From contig OX359278.1 in NCBI GenBank assembly GCA_947179155.2, positions 23,918,744 to 23,982,743 on the forward strand: 64,000 bases of DNA, written 5' to 3'. A program made the position numbers and the translations under genes. Below the pieces are notes generated by a model. That model ran no database searches, had not been told where the DNA came from, and worked only from the letters and a program-made list of their open reading frames with translations. The DNA comes from Hedera helix. Its lineage: Eukaryota; Streptophyta; Magnoliopsida; Apiales; Araliaceae. Every line of letters begins with the position of its first letter. Within the stretch, counting starts at the first letter, position 1. This document shows, in pieces, positions 1 to 13,080 of this stretch.

Positions 1-160
1 GTTAGCCTCAAAAGGACCAATCCTATCACTCTCGCATTCACACCAATGCGTACAACGCACACAAGTCTTCATTTGAGGAAACTCGCTATTCGTTTCGTTA
101 TTTCCTTTAAATTTGAAAACAAATAGGTGATTAAGAGTCATATTACTTCGTTATACATCG
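1..160 (+). repeat. Reference type A satellite monomer
   Basis: This is an example of the type A unit. Landmarks within the 160 bp of a consensus A monomer are: the head GTTAGCCTCAAAAGGACC at 1-18; the dyad CGCATTG (33-39) / CAATGCG (44-50) with a 4-nt loop; GAGGAAA near 75-81 facing TTTCCTC at 101-107; then the TTTG(A/C)AAAC and AAATAGGTGATTA tracts; and the tail ACTTCG-TTATACATCG at 145-160. This particular copy carries the minor variant ATTCACACC in the first dyad, which weakens it, and CCTTTAAATTTGAAAAC in the second half. Confidence 0.9.
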
Positions 161-320
161 GTTAGTCTCAAAAGAACCAATCCTATCACTCTCGCATCGA
201 GAACAATGCGTACAACGCACACAAGTCTTCATTTGAAGAAACTCGCTATTCGTTTCGTTCTTTCCACAAATTTTGCAAACAAATAGGGTATTAAGAGTCA
301 TACTACTTCGGTATACCCCG
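161..320 (+). repeat. Reference type B satellite monomer
   Basis: This is an example of the type B unit, which alternates with type A over long stretches to give a 320-bp dimer. It differs from A in the head (GTTAGTCTCAAAAGAACC), in the dyad region (CGCATCGAGAACAATGCG, leaving only CGCAT/ATGCG paired) and often in CGTTTCGTTC in place of CGTTTCGTTA. This copy also has the less common TTCCACAAATTTTGC and ends in GTATACCCCGG across the junction with the next monomer, which creates the best CENP-B-box-like match seen here. Confidence 0.88.
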
Positions 321-2240
321 GTTAGCCTCAAAAGGACCAATCCTATCACTCTCGCATTGAAACCAATGCGTACAACGCACACAAGTCTTCATTTGAGGAA
401 ACTCGCTATTCGTTTCGTTATTTCCTCTAAATTTGTAAACAAATAGGTGATTAAGAGTCATATTACTTCGTTATACATCGGTTAGTCTCAAAAGAACCAA
501 TCCTATCACTCTCGCATCGAGAACAATGCGTACAACGCACACAAGTCTTCATTTGAGGAAACTCGCTATTCATTTCGTTATTTCCTCAAAATTTGCAAAC
601 AAATAGGTGATTAAGAGTCATATTACTTCGGTATACATCGGTTAGCCTCAAAAGGACCAATCCTATCACTCTCGCATTGAAACCAATGCGTACAACGCAC
701 ACAAGTCTTCATTTGAGGAAACTCGCTATTCGTTTCGTTATTTCCTTTAAATTTGAAAACAAATAGGTGATTAAGAGTCATATTACTTCGTTATACATCG
801 GTTAGTCTCAAAAGAACCAATCCTATCACTCTCGCATCGAGAACAATGCGTACAACGCACACAAGTCTTCATTTGAGGAAACTCGCTATTCGTTTCGTTC
901 TTTCCTCAAATTTTGCAAACAAATAGGGTATTAAGAGTCATACTACTTCGGTATACCCCGGTTAGCCTCAAAAGGACCAATCCTATCACTCTCGCATTGA
1001 AACCAATGCGTACAATGCACACAAGTCTTCATTTGAGGAAACTCGCTATTCGTTTCGTTATTTCCTCTAAATTTGCAAACAAATAGGTGATTAAGAGTCA
1101 TATTACTTCGTTATACATCGGTTAGTCTCAAAAGATCCAATCCTATCACTCTCGCATCGAGAACAATGCGTACAACGCACACAAGTCTTCATTTGAGGAA
1201 ACTCGCTATTCGTTTCGTTCTTTCCTCAAAATTTGCAAACAAATAGGTGATTAAGAGTCCTACTACTTCGGTATACATCGATTAGCCTCAAAAGGACCAA
1301 TCCTATCACTCTCGCATCGAGACCAATGCGTACAACGCACACAAGTCTTCATTTGAGGAAACTCGCTATTCGTTTCGTTCTTTCCTAAAAATTTGCAAAC
1401 AAATAGGTGATTAAGAGTCATACTACTTCGGTATACATCGGTTAGCCTCAAAAGGACCAATCTTATCACTCTCGCATTGAAACCAATGCGTACAACGCAC
1501 ACAAGTCTTCATTTGAGGAAACTCACTATTCATTTCGTTATTTCCTCTAAATTTGAAAACAAATAGGTGATTAAGAGTCATATTACTTCGTTATACATCG
1601 GTTAGTCTCAAAAGAACCAATCCTATCACTCTCGCATCGAGAACAATGCGTACAACGCACACAAGTCTTCATTTGAGGAAACTCGCTATTCGTTTCGTTA
1701 TTTCCTCATAATTTGCAAACAAATAGGTGATTAAGAGTCATATTACATCGTTATACATCGGTTAGCCTCAAAAGGACCAATCCTATCACTCTCGCATTGA
1801 AACCAATACGTACAACGCACACAAGTCTTCATTTGAGGAAACTCGCTATTCGTTTCGTTATTTCCTCTAAATTTGAAAACAAATAGGTGATTAAGAGTCA
1901 TATTACCTCGTTATACATCGGTTAGTCTCAAAAGAACCAATCCTATCACTCTCGCATCGAGAACAATGCGTACAACGCACACAAGTCTTCATTTGAGGAA
2001 ACTCGCTATTCGTTTTGTTCTTTCCTCAAAATTTGCAAACAAATAGGTGATTAAGAGTCATATTACTTCGTTATACATCGGTTAGTCTCAAAAGAACCAA
2101 TCCTATCACTCTCGCATCGAGAACAATGCGTACAACGCGCACAAGTCTTCATTTGAGGAAACTCGCTATTCGTTTCGTTCTTTCCTCAAAATTTGCAAAC
2201 AAATAGGTGATTAAGAGTCATACTACTTCGGTATACATCG
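161..2240 (+). repeat. Segment duplicated 4,480 bp downstream (28 monomers)
   Basis: Rare variants recur in the same order at a spacing of exactly 4480 bp: CATTTGAAGAA at 230 and 4710, GTATACCCCG at 311 and 4791, AAAGATCCAA at 1131 and 5611, TCTTATCACT at 1461 and 5941, and TTTCCTCATAA near 1701 and 6181. The partner copy is about 4641-6720. Edges are fuzzy because single-base differences have accumulated. This is a higher-order repeat created by a block duplication within the array. Confidence 0.8.
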
Positions 2241-2690
2241 GTTAGCCTCAAAAGGACCAATCCTATCACTCTCGCATTGAAACCAATACGTACAATGCAC
2301 ACAAGTCTTCATTTGAGGAAACTCGCTATTCGTTTCGTTATTTCCTCTAAATTTGAAAACAAATAGGTGATTAAGAGTCATATTACTTTGTTATACATCG
2401 GTTAGTCTCAAAAGAACCAATCCTATCACTCTCGCATCGAGAACAATGCGTACAACGCACACAAGTCTTCATTTGAGGAAACTCGCTATTCGTTTCGTTA
2501 TTTCCTCAAAATTTGCAAACAAATAGGTGATTAACAGTCATATTACTTCGTTATACATCGGTTAGCCTCAAAAGGACCAATCCTATCACTCTCGCATTGA
2601 CACCAATGCGTACAACGCACACAAGTCTTCATTTGAGGAAACTCGCTATTCGTTTCGTTATTTCCTCAAAATTTGCAAACAAATAGGTGA
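1281..2690 (+). repeat. Segment duplicated 1,760 bp downstream (11 monomers)
   Basis: The partner is about 3041-4450. Shared markers at exact 1760-bp spacing are ATTAGCC heads (1281, 3041), ACTCACTATTCATTTCG (1521, 3281), TATTACATCG (1741, 3501), CGTTTTGTTC (2011, 3771), ACAACGCGCAC (about 2132, 3892) and TTAACAGTCA (2531, 4291). The copies differ by only a few bases, so this duplication looks younger than the 4480-bp one around it. Confidence 0.82.
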
Positions 2691-3040
2691 TTAACAGTCA
2701 TATTACTTCGTTATACATCGGTTAGCCTCAAAAGGACCAATCCTATCACTCTCGCATTGACACCAATGCGTACAACGCACACAAGTCTTCATTTGAGGAA
2801 ACTCGCTATTCGTTTCGTTCTTTCCTCAAAATTTGCAAACAAATAGGTGATTAACAGTCATATTACTTCGTTATACATCGGTTAGCCTCAAATGGACCAA
2901 TCCTATCACTCTCGCATTGACACCAATGCGTACAACGCACACAAGTCTTCATTTGAGGAAACTCGCTATTCGTTTCGTTCTTTCCTCAAAATTTGCAAAC
3001 AAATAGGTGATTAAGAGTCGTATTACTTCGGTATACATCG
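2561..3040 (+). repeat. Local triplication of a single A-type monomer
   Basis: Three consecutive monomers starting at 2561, 2721 and 2881 are almost identical. They share CGCATTGACACCAATGCG, and the junctions entering them carry TTAACAGTCATATTACTTCG. This breaks the usual A/B alternation and explains why the two 1760-bp copies around it are followed by different lengths of array. It looks like recent single-monomer amplification. Confidence 0.75.
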
Positions 3041-6000
3041 ATTAGCCTCAAAAGGACCAATCCTATCACTCTCGCATCGAGACCAATGCGTACAACGCAC
3101 ACAAGTCTTCATTTGAGGAAACTCGCTATTCGTTTCGTTCTTTCCTAAAAATTTGCAAACAAATAGGTGATTAAGAGTCATACTACTTCGGTATACATCG
3201 GTTAGCCTCAAAAGGACCAATCCTATCACTCTCGCATTGAAACCAATGCGTACAACGCACACAAGTCTTCATTTGAGGAAACTCACTATTCATTTCGTTA
3301 TTTCCTCTAAATTTGAAAACAAATAGGCGATTAAGAGTCATATTACTTCGTTATACATCGGTTAGTCTCAAAAGAACCAATCCTATCACTCTCGCATCGA
3401 GAACAATGCGTACAACGCACACAAGTCTTCATTTGAGGAAACTCGCTATTCGTTTCGTTATTTCCTCAAAATTTGCAAACAAATAGGTGATTAAGAGTCA
3501 TATTACATCGTTATACATCGGTTAGCCTCAAAAGGACCAATCCTATCACTCTCGCATTGAAACCAATACGTACAACGCACACAAGTCTTCATTTGAGGAA
3601 ACTCGCTATTCGTTTCGTTATTTCCTCTAAATTTGAAAACAAATAGGTGATTAAGAGTCATATTACTTCGTTATACATCGGTTAGTCTCAAAAGAACCAA
3701 TCCTATCACTCTCGCATCGAGAACAATGCGTACAACGCACACAAGTCTTCATTTGAGGAAACTCGCTATTCGTTTTGTTCTTTCCTCAAAATTTGCAAAC
3801 AAATAGGTGATTAAGAGTCATATTACTTCGTTATACATCGGTTAGTCTCAAAAGAACCAATCCTATCACTCTCGCATCGAGAACAATGCGTACAACGCGC
3901 ACAAGTCTTCATTTGAGGAAACTCGCTATTCGTTTCGTTCTTTCCTCAAAATTTGCAAACAAATAGGTGATTAAGAGTCATACTACTTCGGTATACATCG
4001 GTTAGCCTCAAAAGGACCAATCCTATCACTCTCGCATTGAAACCAATACGTACAATGCACACAAGTCTTCATTTGAGGAAACTCGCTATTCGTTTCGTTA
4101 TTTCCTCTAAATTTGAAAACAAATAGGTGATTAAGAGTCATATTACTTTGTTATACATCGGTTAGTCTCAAAAGAACCAATCCTATCACTCTCGCATCGA
4201 GAACAATGCGTACAACGCACACAAGTCTTCATTTGAGGAAACTCGCTATTCGTTTCGTTATTTCCTCAAAATTTGCAAACAAATAGGTGATTAACAGTCA
4301 TATTACTTCGTTATACATCGGTTAGCCTCAAAAGGACCAATCCTATCACTCTCGCATTGACACCAATGCGTACAACGCACACAAGTCTTCATTTGAGGAA
4401 ACTCGCTATTCGTTTCGTTATTTCCTCAAAATTTGCAAACAAATAGGTGATTAAGAGTCATACTACTTCGGTATACATCGGTTAGCCTCAAAAGGACCAA
4501 TCCTATCACTCTCGCATTGAAACCAATGCGTACAATACACACAAGTCTTCATTTGAGGAAACTCGCTATTCGTTTCGTTATTTCCTCGAAATTTGAAAAC
4601 AAATAGGTGATTAAGAGTCATATTACTTCGTTATACATCGGTTAGTCTCAAAAAAACCAATCCTATCACTCTCGCATCGAGAACAATGCGTACAACGCAC
4701 ACATGTCTTCATTTGAAGAAACTCGCTATTCGTTTCGTTCTTTCCACAAATTTTGCAAACACATAGGGTATTAAGAGTCATACTACTTCGGTATACCCCG
4801 GTTAGCCTCAAAAGGATCAATCCTATCACTCTCGCATTGAAACCAATGCGTACAACGCACACAAGTCTTCATTTGAGGAAACTCGCTATTCGTTTCGTTA
4901 TTTCCTCTAAATTTGTAAACAAATAGGTGATTAAGAGTCATATTACTTCGTTATACATCGGTTAGTCTCAAAAGAACAAATACTGTCACTCTCGCATCGA
5001 GAACAATGCGTACAACGCACACAAGTCTTCATTTGAGGAAACTCGCTATTCGTTTCGTTATTTCCTCAAAATTTGCAAACAAATAGGTGATTAAGAGTCA
5101 TATTACTTCGGTATACATCGGTTAGCCTCAAAAGGACCAATCCTATCACTCTCGCATCGAGACCAATGCGTACAACGCACACAAGTCTTCATTTGAGGAA
5201 ACTCGCTATTCGTTTCGTTATTTCCTTTAAATTTGAAAACAAATAGGTGATTAAGAGTCATATTACTTCGTTATACATCGGTTAGTCTCAAAAGAACCAA
5301 TCCTATCACTCTCGCATTGAGAACAATGCGTACAACGCACACAAGTCTTCATTTGAGGAAACTCGCTATTCGTTTCGTTCTTTCCTCAAATTTTGCAAAC
5401 AAATAGGGTATTAAGAGTCATACTACTTCGGTATACCCCGGTTAGCCTCAAAAGGACCAATCCTATCACTCTCGCATTGAAACCAATGCGTACAATGCAC
5501 ACAAGTCTTCATTTGAGGAAACTCGCTATTCGTTTCGTTATTTCCTCTAAATTTGTAAACAAATAGGTGATTAAGAGTCATATTACTTCGTTATACATCG
5601 GTTAGTCTCAAAAGATCCAATCCTATCACTCTCGCATCGAGAACAATGCGTACAACGCACACAAGTCTTCATTTGAGGAAACTCGCTATTCGTTTCGTTC
5701 TTTCCTCAAAATTTGCAAACAAATAGGTGATTAAGAGTCGTATTACTTCGGTATACATCGGTTAGCCTCAAAAGGACCAATCCTATCACTCTCGCATCGA
5801 GACCAATGCGTACAACGCACACAAGTCTTCATTTGAGGAAACTCGCTATTCGTTTCGTTCTTTCCTCAAAATTTGCAAACAAATAGGTGATTAAGAGTCA
5901 TACTACTTCGGTATACATCGGTTAGCCTCAAAAGGACCAATCTTATCACTCTCGCATTGAAACCAATGCGTACAACGCACACAAGTCTTCATTTGAGGAA

Positions 6001-6160
6001 ACTCGCTATTCATTTCGTTATTTCCTCTAAATTTGAAAACAAATAGGTGATTAAGAGTCATATTACTTCGTTATACATCGGTTAGTCTCAAAAGAACCAA
6101 TCCTATCACTCTCGCATCGAGAACAATGCGTACAACGCACACAAGTCTTCATTAGAGGAA

Positions 6161-6480
6161 ACTCGCTATTCGTTTCGTTATTTCCTCATAATTTGCAAAC
6201 AAATAGGTGATTAAGAGTCATATTACATCATTATACATCGGTTAGCCTCAAAAGGACCAATCCTATCACTCTCGCATTGAAACCAATACGTACAACGCAC
6301 ACAAGTCTTCATTTGAGGAAACTCGCTATTCGTTTCTTTATTTCCTCTAAATTTGAAAACAAATAGGTGATTAAGAGTCATATTACTTCGTTATACATCG
6401 GTTAGTCTCAAAAGAACCAATCCTATCACTCTCGCATCGAGAACAATGCGTACAACGCACACAAGTCTTCATTTGAGGAA
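6161..6480 (+). repeat. Segment repeated 1,120 bp downstream (7 monomers)
   Basis: The combination TTTCCTCATAA, TATTACATC and CGTTTCTTTATTTCC at 6181-6345 recurs at 7301-7465, an offset of exactly 1120 bp. The marker CGTTTCTTTA is rare in the window, which makes independent origin unlikely. Confidence 0.65.
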
Positions 6481-9400
6481 ACTCGCTATTCGTTTTGTTC
6501 TTTCCTCAAAATTTGCAAACAAATAGGTGATTAAGAGTCATATTACTTCGTTATGCATCGGTTAGTCTCATAAGAACCAATCCTATCACTCTCGCATCGA
6601 GAACAATGCGTACAACGCACACAAGTCTTCATTTGAGGAAACTCGCTATTCGTTTCGTTCTTTCCTCAAAATTTGCAAACAAATAGGTGATTAAGAGTCA
6701 TACTACTTCGGTATACATCGGTTAGCCTCAAAAGGACCAATCCTATCACTCTCGCATTGAAACCAATGCGTACAACGCACACAAGTCTTCATTTGAGGAA
6801 ACTCGCTATTCGTTTCGTTATTTCCTCTAAATTTGAAAACAAATAGATGATTAATAGTCATATTACTTCGTTATACATCGGTTAGTCTCAAAAGAACCAA
6901 TCCTATCACTCTCGCATCGAGAACAATGCGTACAACGCACACAAGTCTTCATTTGAGGAAACTCGCTATTCGTTTCGTTATTTCCTCAAAATTTGCAAAC
7001 AAATAGGTGATTAACAGTCATATTACTTTGTTATACATCGGTTAGCCTCAAAAGGACCAATCCTATCACTCTCGCATTCACACCAATGCGTACAACGCAC
7101 ACAAGTCTTCATTTGAGGAAACTCGCTATTCGTTTCGTTATTTCCTTTAAATTTGAAAACAAATAGGTGATTAAGAGTCATATTACTTCGTTATACATCG
7201 GTTAGTCTCAAAAGACCCAATCCTATCACTCTCGCATCGAGAACAATGCGTACAACGCACACAAGTCTTCATTTGAGGAAACTCGCTATTCGTTTCGTTA
7301 TTTCCTCATAATTTGCAAACAAATAGGTGATTAAGAGTCATATTACATCGTTATACATCGGTTAGCCTCAAAAGGACCAATCCTATCACTCTCGCATTGA
7401 AACCAATACGTACAACGCACACAAGTCTTCATTTGAGGAAACTCGCTATTCGTTTCTTTATTTCCTCTAAATTTGAAAACAAATAGGTGATTAAGAGTTA
7501 TATTACTTCGTTATACATCGGTTAGTCTCAAAAGAACCAATCCTATCACTCTCGCATCGAGAACAATGCGTACAACGCACACAAGTCTTCATTTGAGGAA
7601 ACTCGCTATTCGTTTCGTTCTTTCCTCAAAATTTGCAAACAAATAGGTGATTAAGAGTCATACTACTTCGGTATACATCGGTTAGCCTCAAAAGGACCAA
7701 TCCTATCACTCTCGCATTGAAACCAATGCGTACAACGCACACAAGTCTTCATTTGAGGAAACTCGCTATTCGTTTCGTTATTTCCTCTAAATTTGAAAAC
7801 AAATAGGTGATTAAGAGTCATATTACTTCGTTATACATCGGTTAGTCTCAAAAGAACCAATCCTATCACTCTCGCATCGAGAACAATGCGTACAACGCAC
7901 ACAAGTCTTCATTTGAGGAAACTCGCTATTCGTTTCGTTATTTCCTCAAAATTTGCAAACAAATAGGTGATTAACAGTCATATTACTTCGTTATACATCG
8001 GTTAGCCTCAAAAGGACCAATCCTATCACTCTCGCATTAACACCAATGCGTACAACGCACACAAGTCTTCATTTGAGGAAACTCGCTATTCGTTTCGTTA
8101 TTTCCTTTAAATTTGAAAACAAATAGGTGATTAAGAGTCATATTACTTTGTTATACATCGGTTAGTCTCAAAAGAACCAATCCTATCACTCTCGCATCGA
8201 GAACAATGCGTACAACGCACACAAGTCTTCATTTGAGGAAACTCGCTATTCGTTTCGTTCTTCCCTCAAATTTTGCAAACAAATAGGGTATTAAGAGTCA
8301 TACTACTTCGGTATACCCCGGTTAGCCTCAAAAGGACCAATCTTATCACTCTCGCATTGAAACCAATGCGTACAACGCGCACAGGTCTTCATTTGAGGAA
8401 ACTCGCTATTCGTTTCGTTATTTCCTCTAAATTTGTAAACAAATAGGTGATTAAGAGTCATATTACTTCGTTATACATCGGTTAGTCTCAAAAGAACCAA
8501 TCCTATCACTCTCGGATCGAGAAGAATGCGTACAACGCACACAAGTCTTCATTTGAGGAAACTCGCTATTCGTTTCGTTCTTTCCTCAAAATTTGCAAAC
8601 AAATAGGTGATTAAGAGTCATATGACTTCGGTATACATCGGTTAGCCTCAAAAGGACCAATCCTATCACTCTCGCATCGAGACCAATGCGTACAACGCAC
8701 ACAAGTCTTCATTTGAGGAAACTCGCTATTCGTTTCTTTATTTCCTCAAAATTTGCAAACAAATAGGTGATTAAGAGTCGTATTACTTCGTTATACATCG
8801 GTTAGCCTCAAAAGGACCAATCCTATCACTCTCGCATGGAAAGCAATGCGTACAACGCACACAAGTCTTCATTTGAGGAAACTCGCTATTCGTTTCGTTA
8901 TTTCCTCTAAATTTGAAAACAAATAGGTGATTAAGAGTCATATTACTTCGTTATACATCAGTTAGTCTCAAAAGAACCAATCCTATCACTCTCGCATCAA
9001 GAACAATGCGTACAACACACACAAGTCTTCATTTGAGGAAACTCGCTATTCGTTTCGTTCTTTCCTCAAAATTTGTAAACAAATATGTGATTAAGAGTCA
9101 TATTACTTCGGTATACATCGTTTAGCCTCAAAAGGACCAATCTTATCACTCTCGCATCGAGACCAATGCGTACAACGCACACAAGTCTTCATTTGAGGAA
9201 ACTCGCTATTTGTTTCGTTATTTCCTCAAAATTTGCAAACAAATAGGTGATTAAGAGTCGTATTACTTCGTTATACATCGGTTAGCCTCAAAAGGACCAA
9301 TCCTTTCACTCTCGCATGGAAACCAATGCGTACAACGCACACAAGTCTTCATTTGAGGAAACTCGCTATTCGTTTCGTTATTTCCTTTAAATTTGAAAAC

Positions 9401-11040
9401 AAATAGGTGATTAAGTGTCATATTACTTCGTTATACATCGGTTAGTCTCAAAAGAACCAATCATATCACTCTCGCATCGAGAACAATGCGTACAACGCAC
9501 ACAAGTTTCATTGAAGGAAACTCGCTATTCGTTTCGTTCTTTCCTCAAAATTTGAAAACAAATAGGTGATTAAGAGTCATATTACTTCGTTATACATCGG
9601 TTAGTCTCAAAAGAACCAATCCTATCACTCTCGCATCGAGGACAATGCGTACAACGCACACAAGTCTTCATTTGAGGGAACTCGCTATTGGTTTCGTTAT
9701 TTCCTCAAAATTTGCAAACAAATAGGTGATTAAAAGTCATATTACTTCGTTATACATCGATTAGCCTCAAAAGGACCAATCCTATCACTCTCGCATGGAA
9801 ACCAATGCGTACAACGCACACAAGTCTTCATTTGAGGAAACTCGCTATTCGTTTCGTTATTTCCTCTAAATTTGAAAACAAATAGGTGATTAAGAGTCAT
9901 ATTACTTCGTTATACATCGGTTAGTCTCAAAAGAACCAATCCTATCACTCTCGCATCGAGAACAATGCGTACAACGCACACAAGTCTTCATTTGAGGAAA
10001 CTCGCTATTCGTTTCGTTGTTTCCTCAAAATTTGCAAACAAATAGGTGATTAACAGTCATATTACTTCGTTATACATCGGTTAGCCTCAAAAGGACCAAT
10101 CCTATCACTCTCGCATTGACACCAATGCGTACAACGCACACAAGTCTTCATCTGAGGAAACTCGCTATTCGTTTCGTTATTTCCTTTAAATTTGAAAACA
10201 AATAGGTGATTAAGAGTCATATTACTTCGTTATACATCGGTTAGTCTCAAAAGAACCAATCCTATCACTCTCGCATCGAGAACAATGCGTACAACGCACA
10301 CAAGTCTTCATTTGAGGAAACTCTCTATTCGTTTCGTTATTTCCTCTAAATTTGTAAACAAATAGGTGATTAAGAGTCATATTACTTCGTTATACATCGG
10401 TTAGTCTCAAAAGAACAAATCCTATCACTCTCGCATCGAGAACAATGCGTACAACGCACACAAGTCTTCATTTGAGGAAACTCGCTATTCGTTTCGTTCT
10501 TTCCTCAAAATTTGCAAACAAATAGGTGATTAAGAGTCATACTACTTCGTTATACATCGGTTAGTCTCAAAAGAACCAATTCTATCACTCTCGCACCAAG
10601 AACAATGCGTACAACGCACACAAGTCTTCATTTGAGGAAACTCGCTATTCTTTTCGTTCTTTCCTCAAAATTTGCAAACAAATAGGTGATTAAGAGTCAT
10701 ATTACTTCGGTATACATCGGTTAGCCTCAAAAGGACCAATCCTATCACTCTCGCATTGAAACCAATGCGTACAACGCACACAAGTCTTCATTTGAGGAAA
10801 CTCGCTATTTGTTTCGTTATTTCCTCAAAATTTGCAAACAAATAGGTGATTAAGAGTCATATTACTTCGTTATACACCGGTTAGCCTCAAAAGGACCAAT
10901 CCTATCACTCTCGCATTGAAACCAATGCGTACAACGCACACAAGTCTTCATTTGAGGAAACTCGCTATTCGTTTCGTTATTTCCTCAAAATTTGCAAACA
11001 AATAGGTGATTAAGAGTCATATTACTTTGTTATACATCGG

Positions 11041-13080
11041 TTAGTCTCAAAAGAACCAATCCTATCACTCTCGCATCGAGAACAATGCGTACAACGCACA
11101 CAAGTCTTCATTTGAGGAAACTCGCTATTCTTTTCGTTATTTCCTCAAAATTTGCAAACAAATAGGTGATTAACAGTCATATTACTTCGTTATACATCGG
11201 TTAGCCTCAAAAGGACTAATCCTATCACTCTCGCATTGACACCAATCCGTACAATGCACACAAGTCTTCATTTGAGGAAACTCGCTATTCGTTTCCTTAT
11301 TTCCTTTAAATTTGAAAACAAATAGGTGATTAAGAGTCATATTACTTCGTTATACATCGGGTAGTCTCAAAAGAACCAATCCTATCACTCTCGCATCGAG
11401 AACAATGCGTACAACGCACACAAGTCTTCATTTGAGGAAACTCGCTATTCGTTTCGTTCTTTCCTCAAATTTTGCAAACAAATAGGGTATTAAGAGTCAT
11501 ACTACTTTGGTATACCCCGGTTAGCCCCAAAAGGACCAATCCTATCACTCTCGCATTGAAACCAATGCGTACAACGCACACAAGTCTTCATTTGAGGAAA
11601 CTCGCTATTCGTTTCGTTATTTCCTCTAAATTTGTAAACAAATAGGTGATTAAGAGTCATATTACTTCGTTATACATCGGTTAGTCTCAAAAGAACAAAT
11701 CCTATCACTCTCGCATCGAGAACAATGCGTACAACGCACACAAGTCTTCATTTGAGGAAACTCGCTATTCGTTTCGTTCTTTCCTCAAAATTTGCAAACA
11801 AATAGGTGATTAAGAGTCATACTACTTCGTTATACATCGATTAGTCTCAAAAGAACCAATTCTATCACTCTCGCACCAAGAACAATGCGTACAACGCGCA
11901 CAAGTCTTCATTTGAGGAAACTCGCTATTTTTTCGTTCTTTCCTCAAAATTTGCAAACAAATAGGTGATTAAGAGTCATATTACTTCGGTATACATCGGT
12001 TAGCCTCAAAAGGACCAATCCTATCACTCTCGCATTGAAACCAATGCGTACAACGCACACAAGTCTTCATTTGAGGAAACTCGCTATTCGTTTCGTTATT
12101 TCCTCAAAATTTGCAAACAAATAGGTGATTAAGAGTCATATTACTTCGTTATACACCGGTTAGCCTCAAAAGGACCAATCCTATCACTCTCGCATTGAAA
12201 CCAATGCGTACAACGCACACAAGTCTTCATTTGAGGAAACTCGCTATTCGTTTCGTTATTTCCTCAAAATTTGCAAACAAATAGGTGATTAAGAGTCATA
12301 TTACTTCGTTATACATCGGTTAGTCTCAAAAGAACCAATCCTATCACTCTCGCATCGAGAACAATGCGTACAACGCATACAAGTCTTCATTTGAGGAAAC
12401 TCGCTATTCGTTTCGTTCTTTCCTCAAAATTTGAAAACAAATACGTGATTAAGAGTCATACTACTTCGGTATACATCGGTTAGCCTCAAAAGGACCAATC
12501 CTTTCACTCTCGCATTGAAACCAATGCGTACAGCGCACACAAGTCTTCATTTGAGGAAACTCGCTATTCGTTTCGTTCTTTCCTCAAAATTTGCAAACAA
12601 ATAGGTGATTAAGAGTCATATTACTTCGGTATACATCGGTTAGCCTCAAAAGGACCAATCCTATCACTCTCGCATCGAGACCATTGCGTACAACGCACAC
12701 AAGTCTTCATTTGAGGAAACTCACTATTCGTTTCGTTTTTTCCTCAAAATTTGCAAACAAATAGGTGATTAAGAGTCATATTACTTCGTTATACAGCGGT
12801 TAGCCTCAAAAGGACCAGTCCTATCACTCTCGCATGGAAACCAATGTGTACAACGCACACAAGTCTTCATTTGAGGAAAGTCGCTATTCGTTTCGTTATT
12901 TCCTCTAATTTTGAAAACAAATAGGTGATTAAGAGTCATATTACTTCGTTATACATCGGTTAGTCTCAAAAGATCCAATCCTATCACTCTCGCATCGAGA
13001 ACAATGCGTACAATGCACACAAGTCTTCATTTGAGGAAACTCGCTATTCGTTTCGTTCTTTCCTCAAAATTTGCAAACAA
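11041..13080 (+). repeat. Segment duplicated 5,760 bp downstream (36 monomers)
   Basis: The partner is about 16801-18840. Shared markers include TCGCACCAAG at 11871 and 17631, GTATACCCCGG at 11511 and 17271, CAGCGCACA near 12531 and 18292, TATACAGCGG near 12791 and 18551, and AAGATCCAATC near 12969 and 18730. The offset changes from 5760 to 5761 after the 1-bp deletion near 11930, so that deletion is private to the first copy and arose after the duplication. Confidence 0.8.

Noticed and set aside
143..382. Recurring 79-residue open frame rich in Cys (CVRC, SRCESD), present in many places on both arms
   Set aside because: It is satellite sequence read through one and a half monomers. Because 160 is not a multiple of 3 the frame shifts in each unit, and copies survive only where stops happen to be mutated. 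The Cys spacing is a by-product of the repeat.
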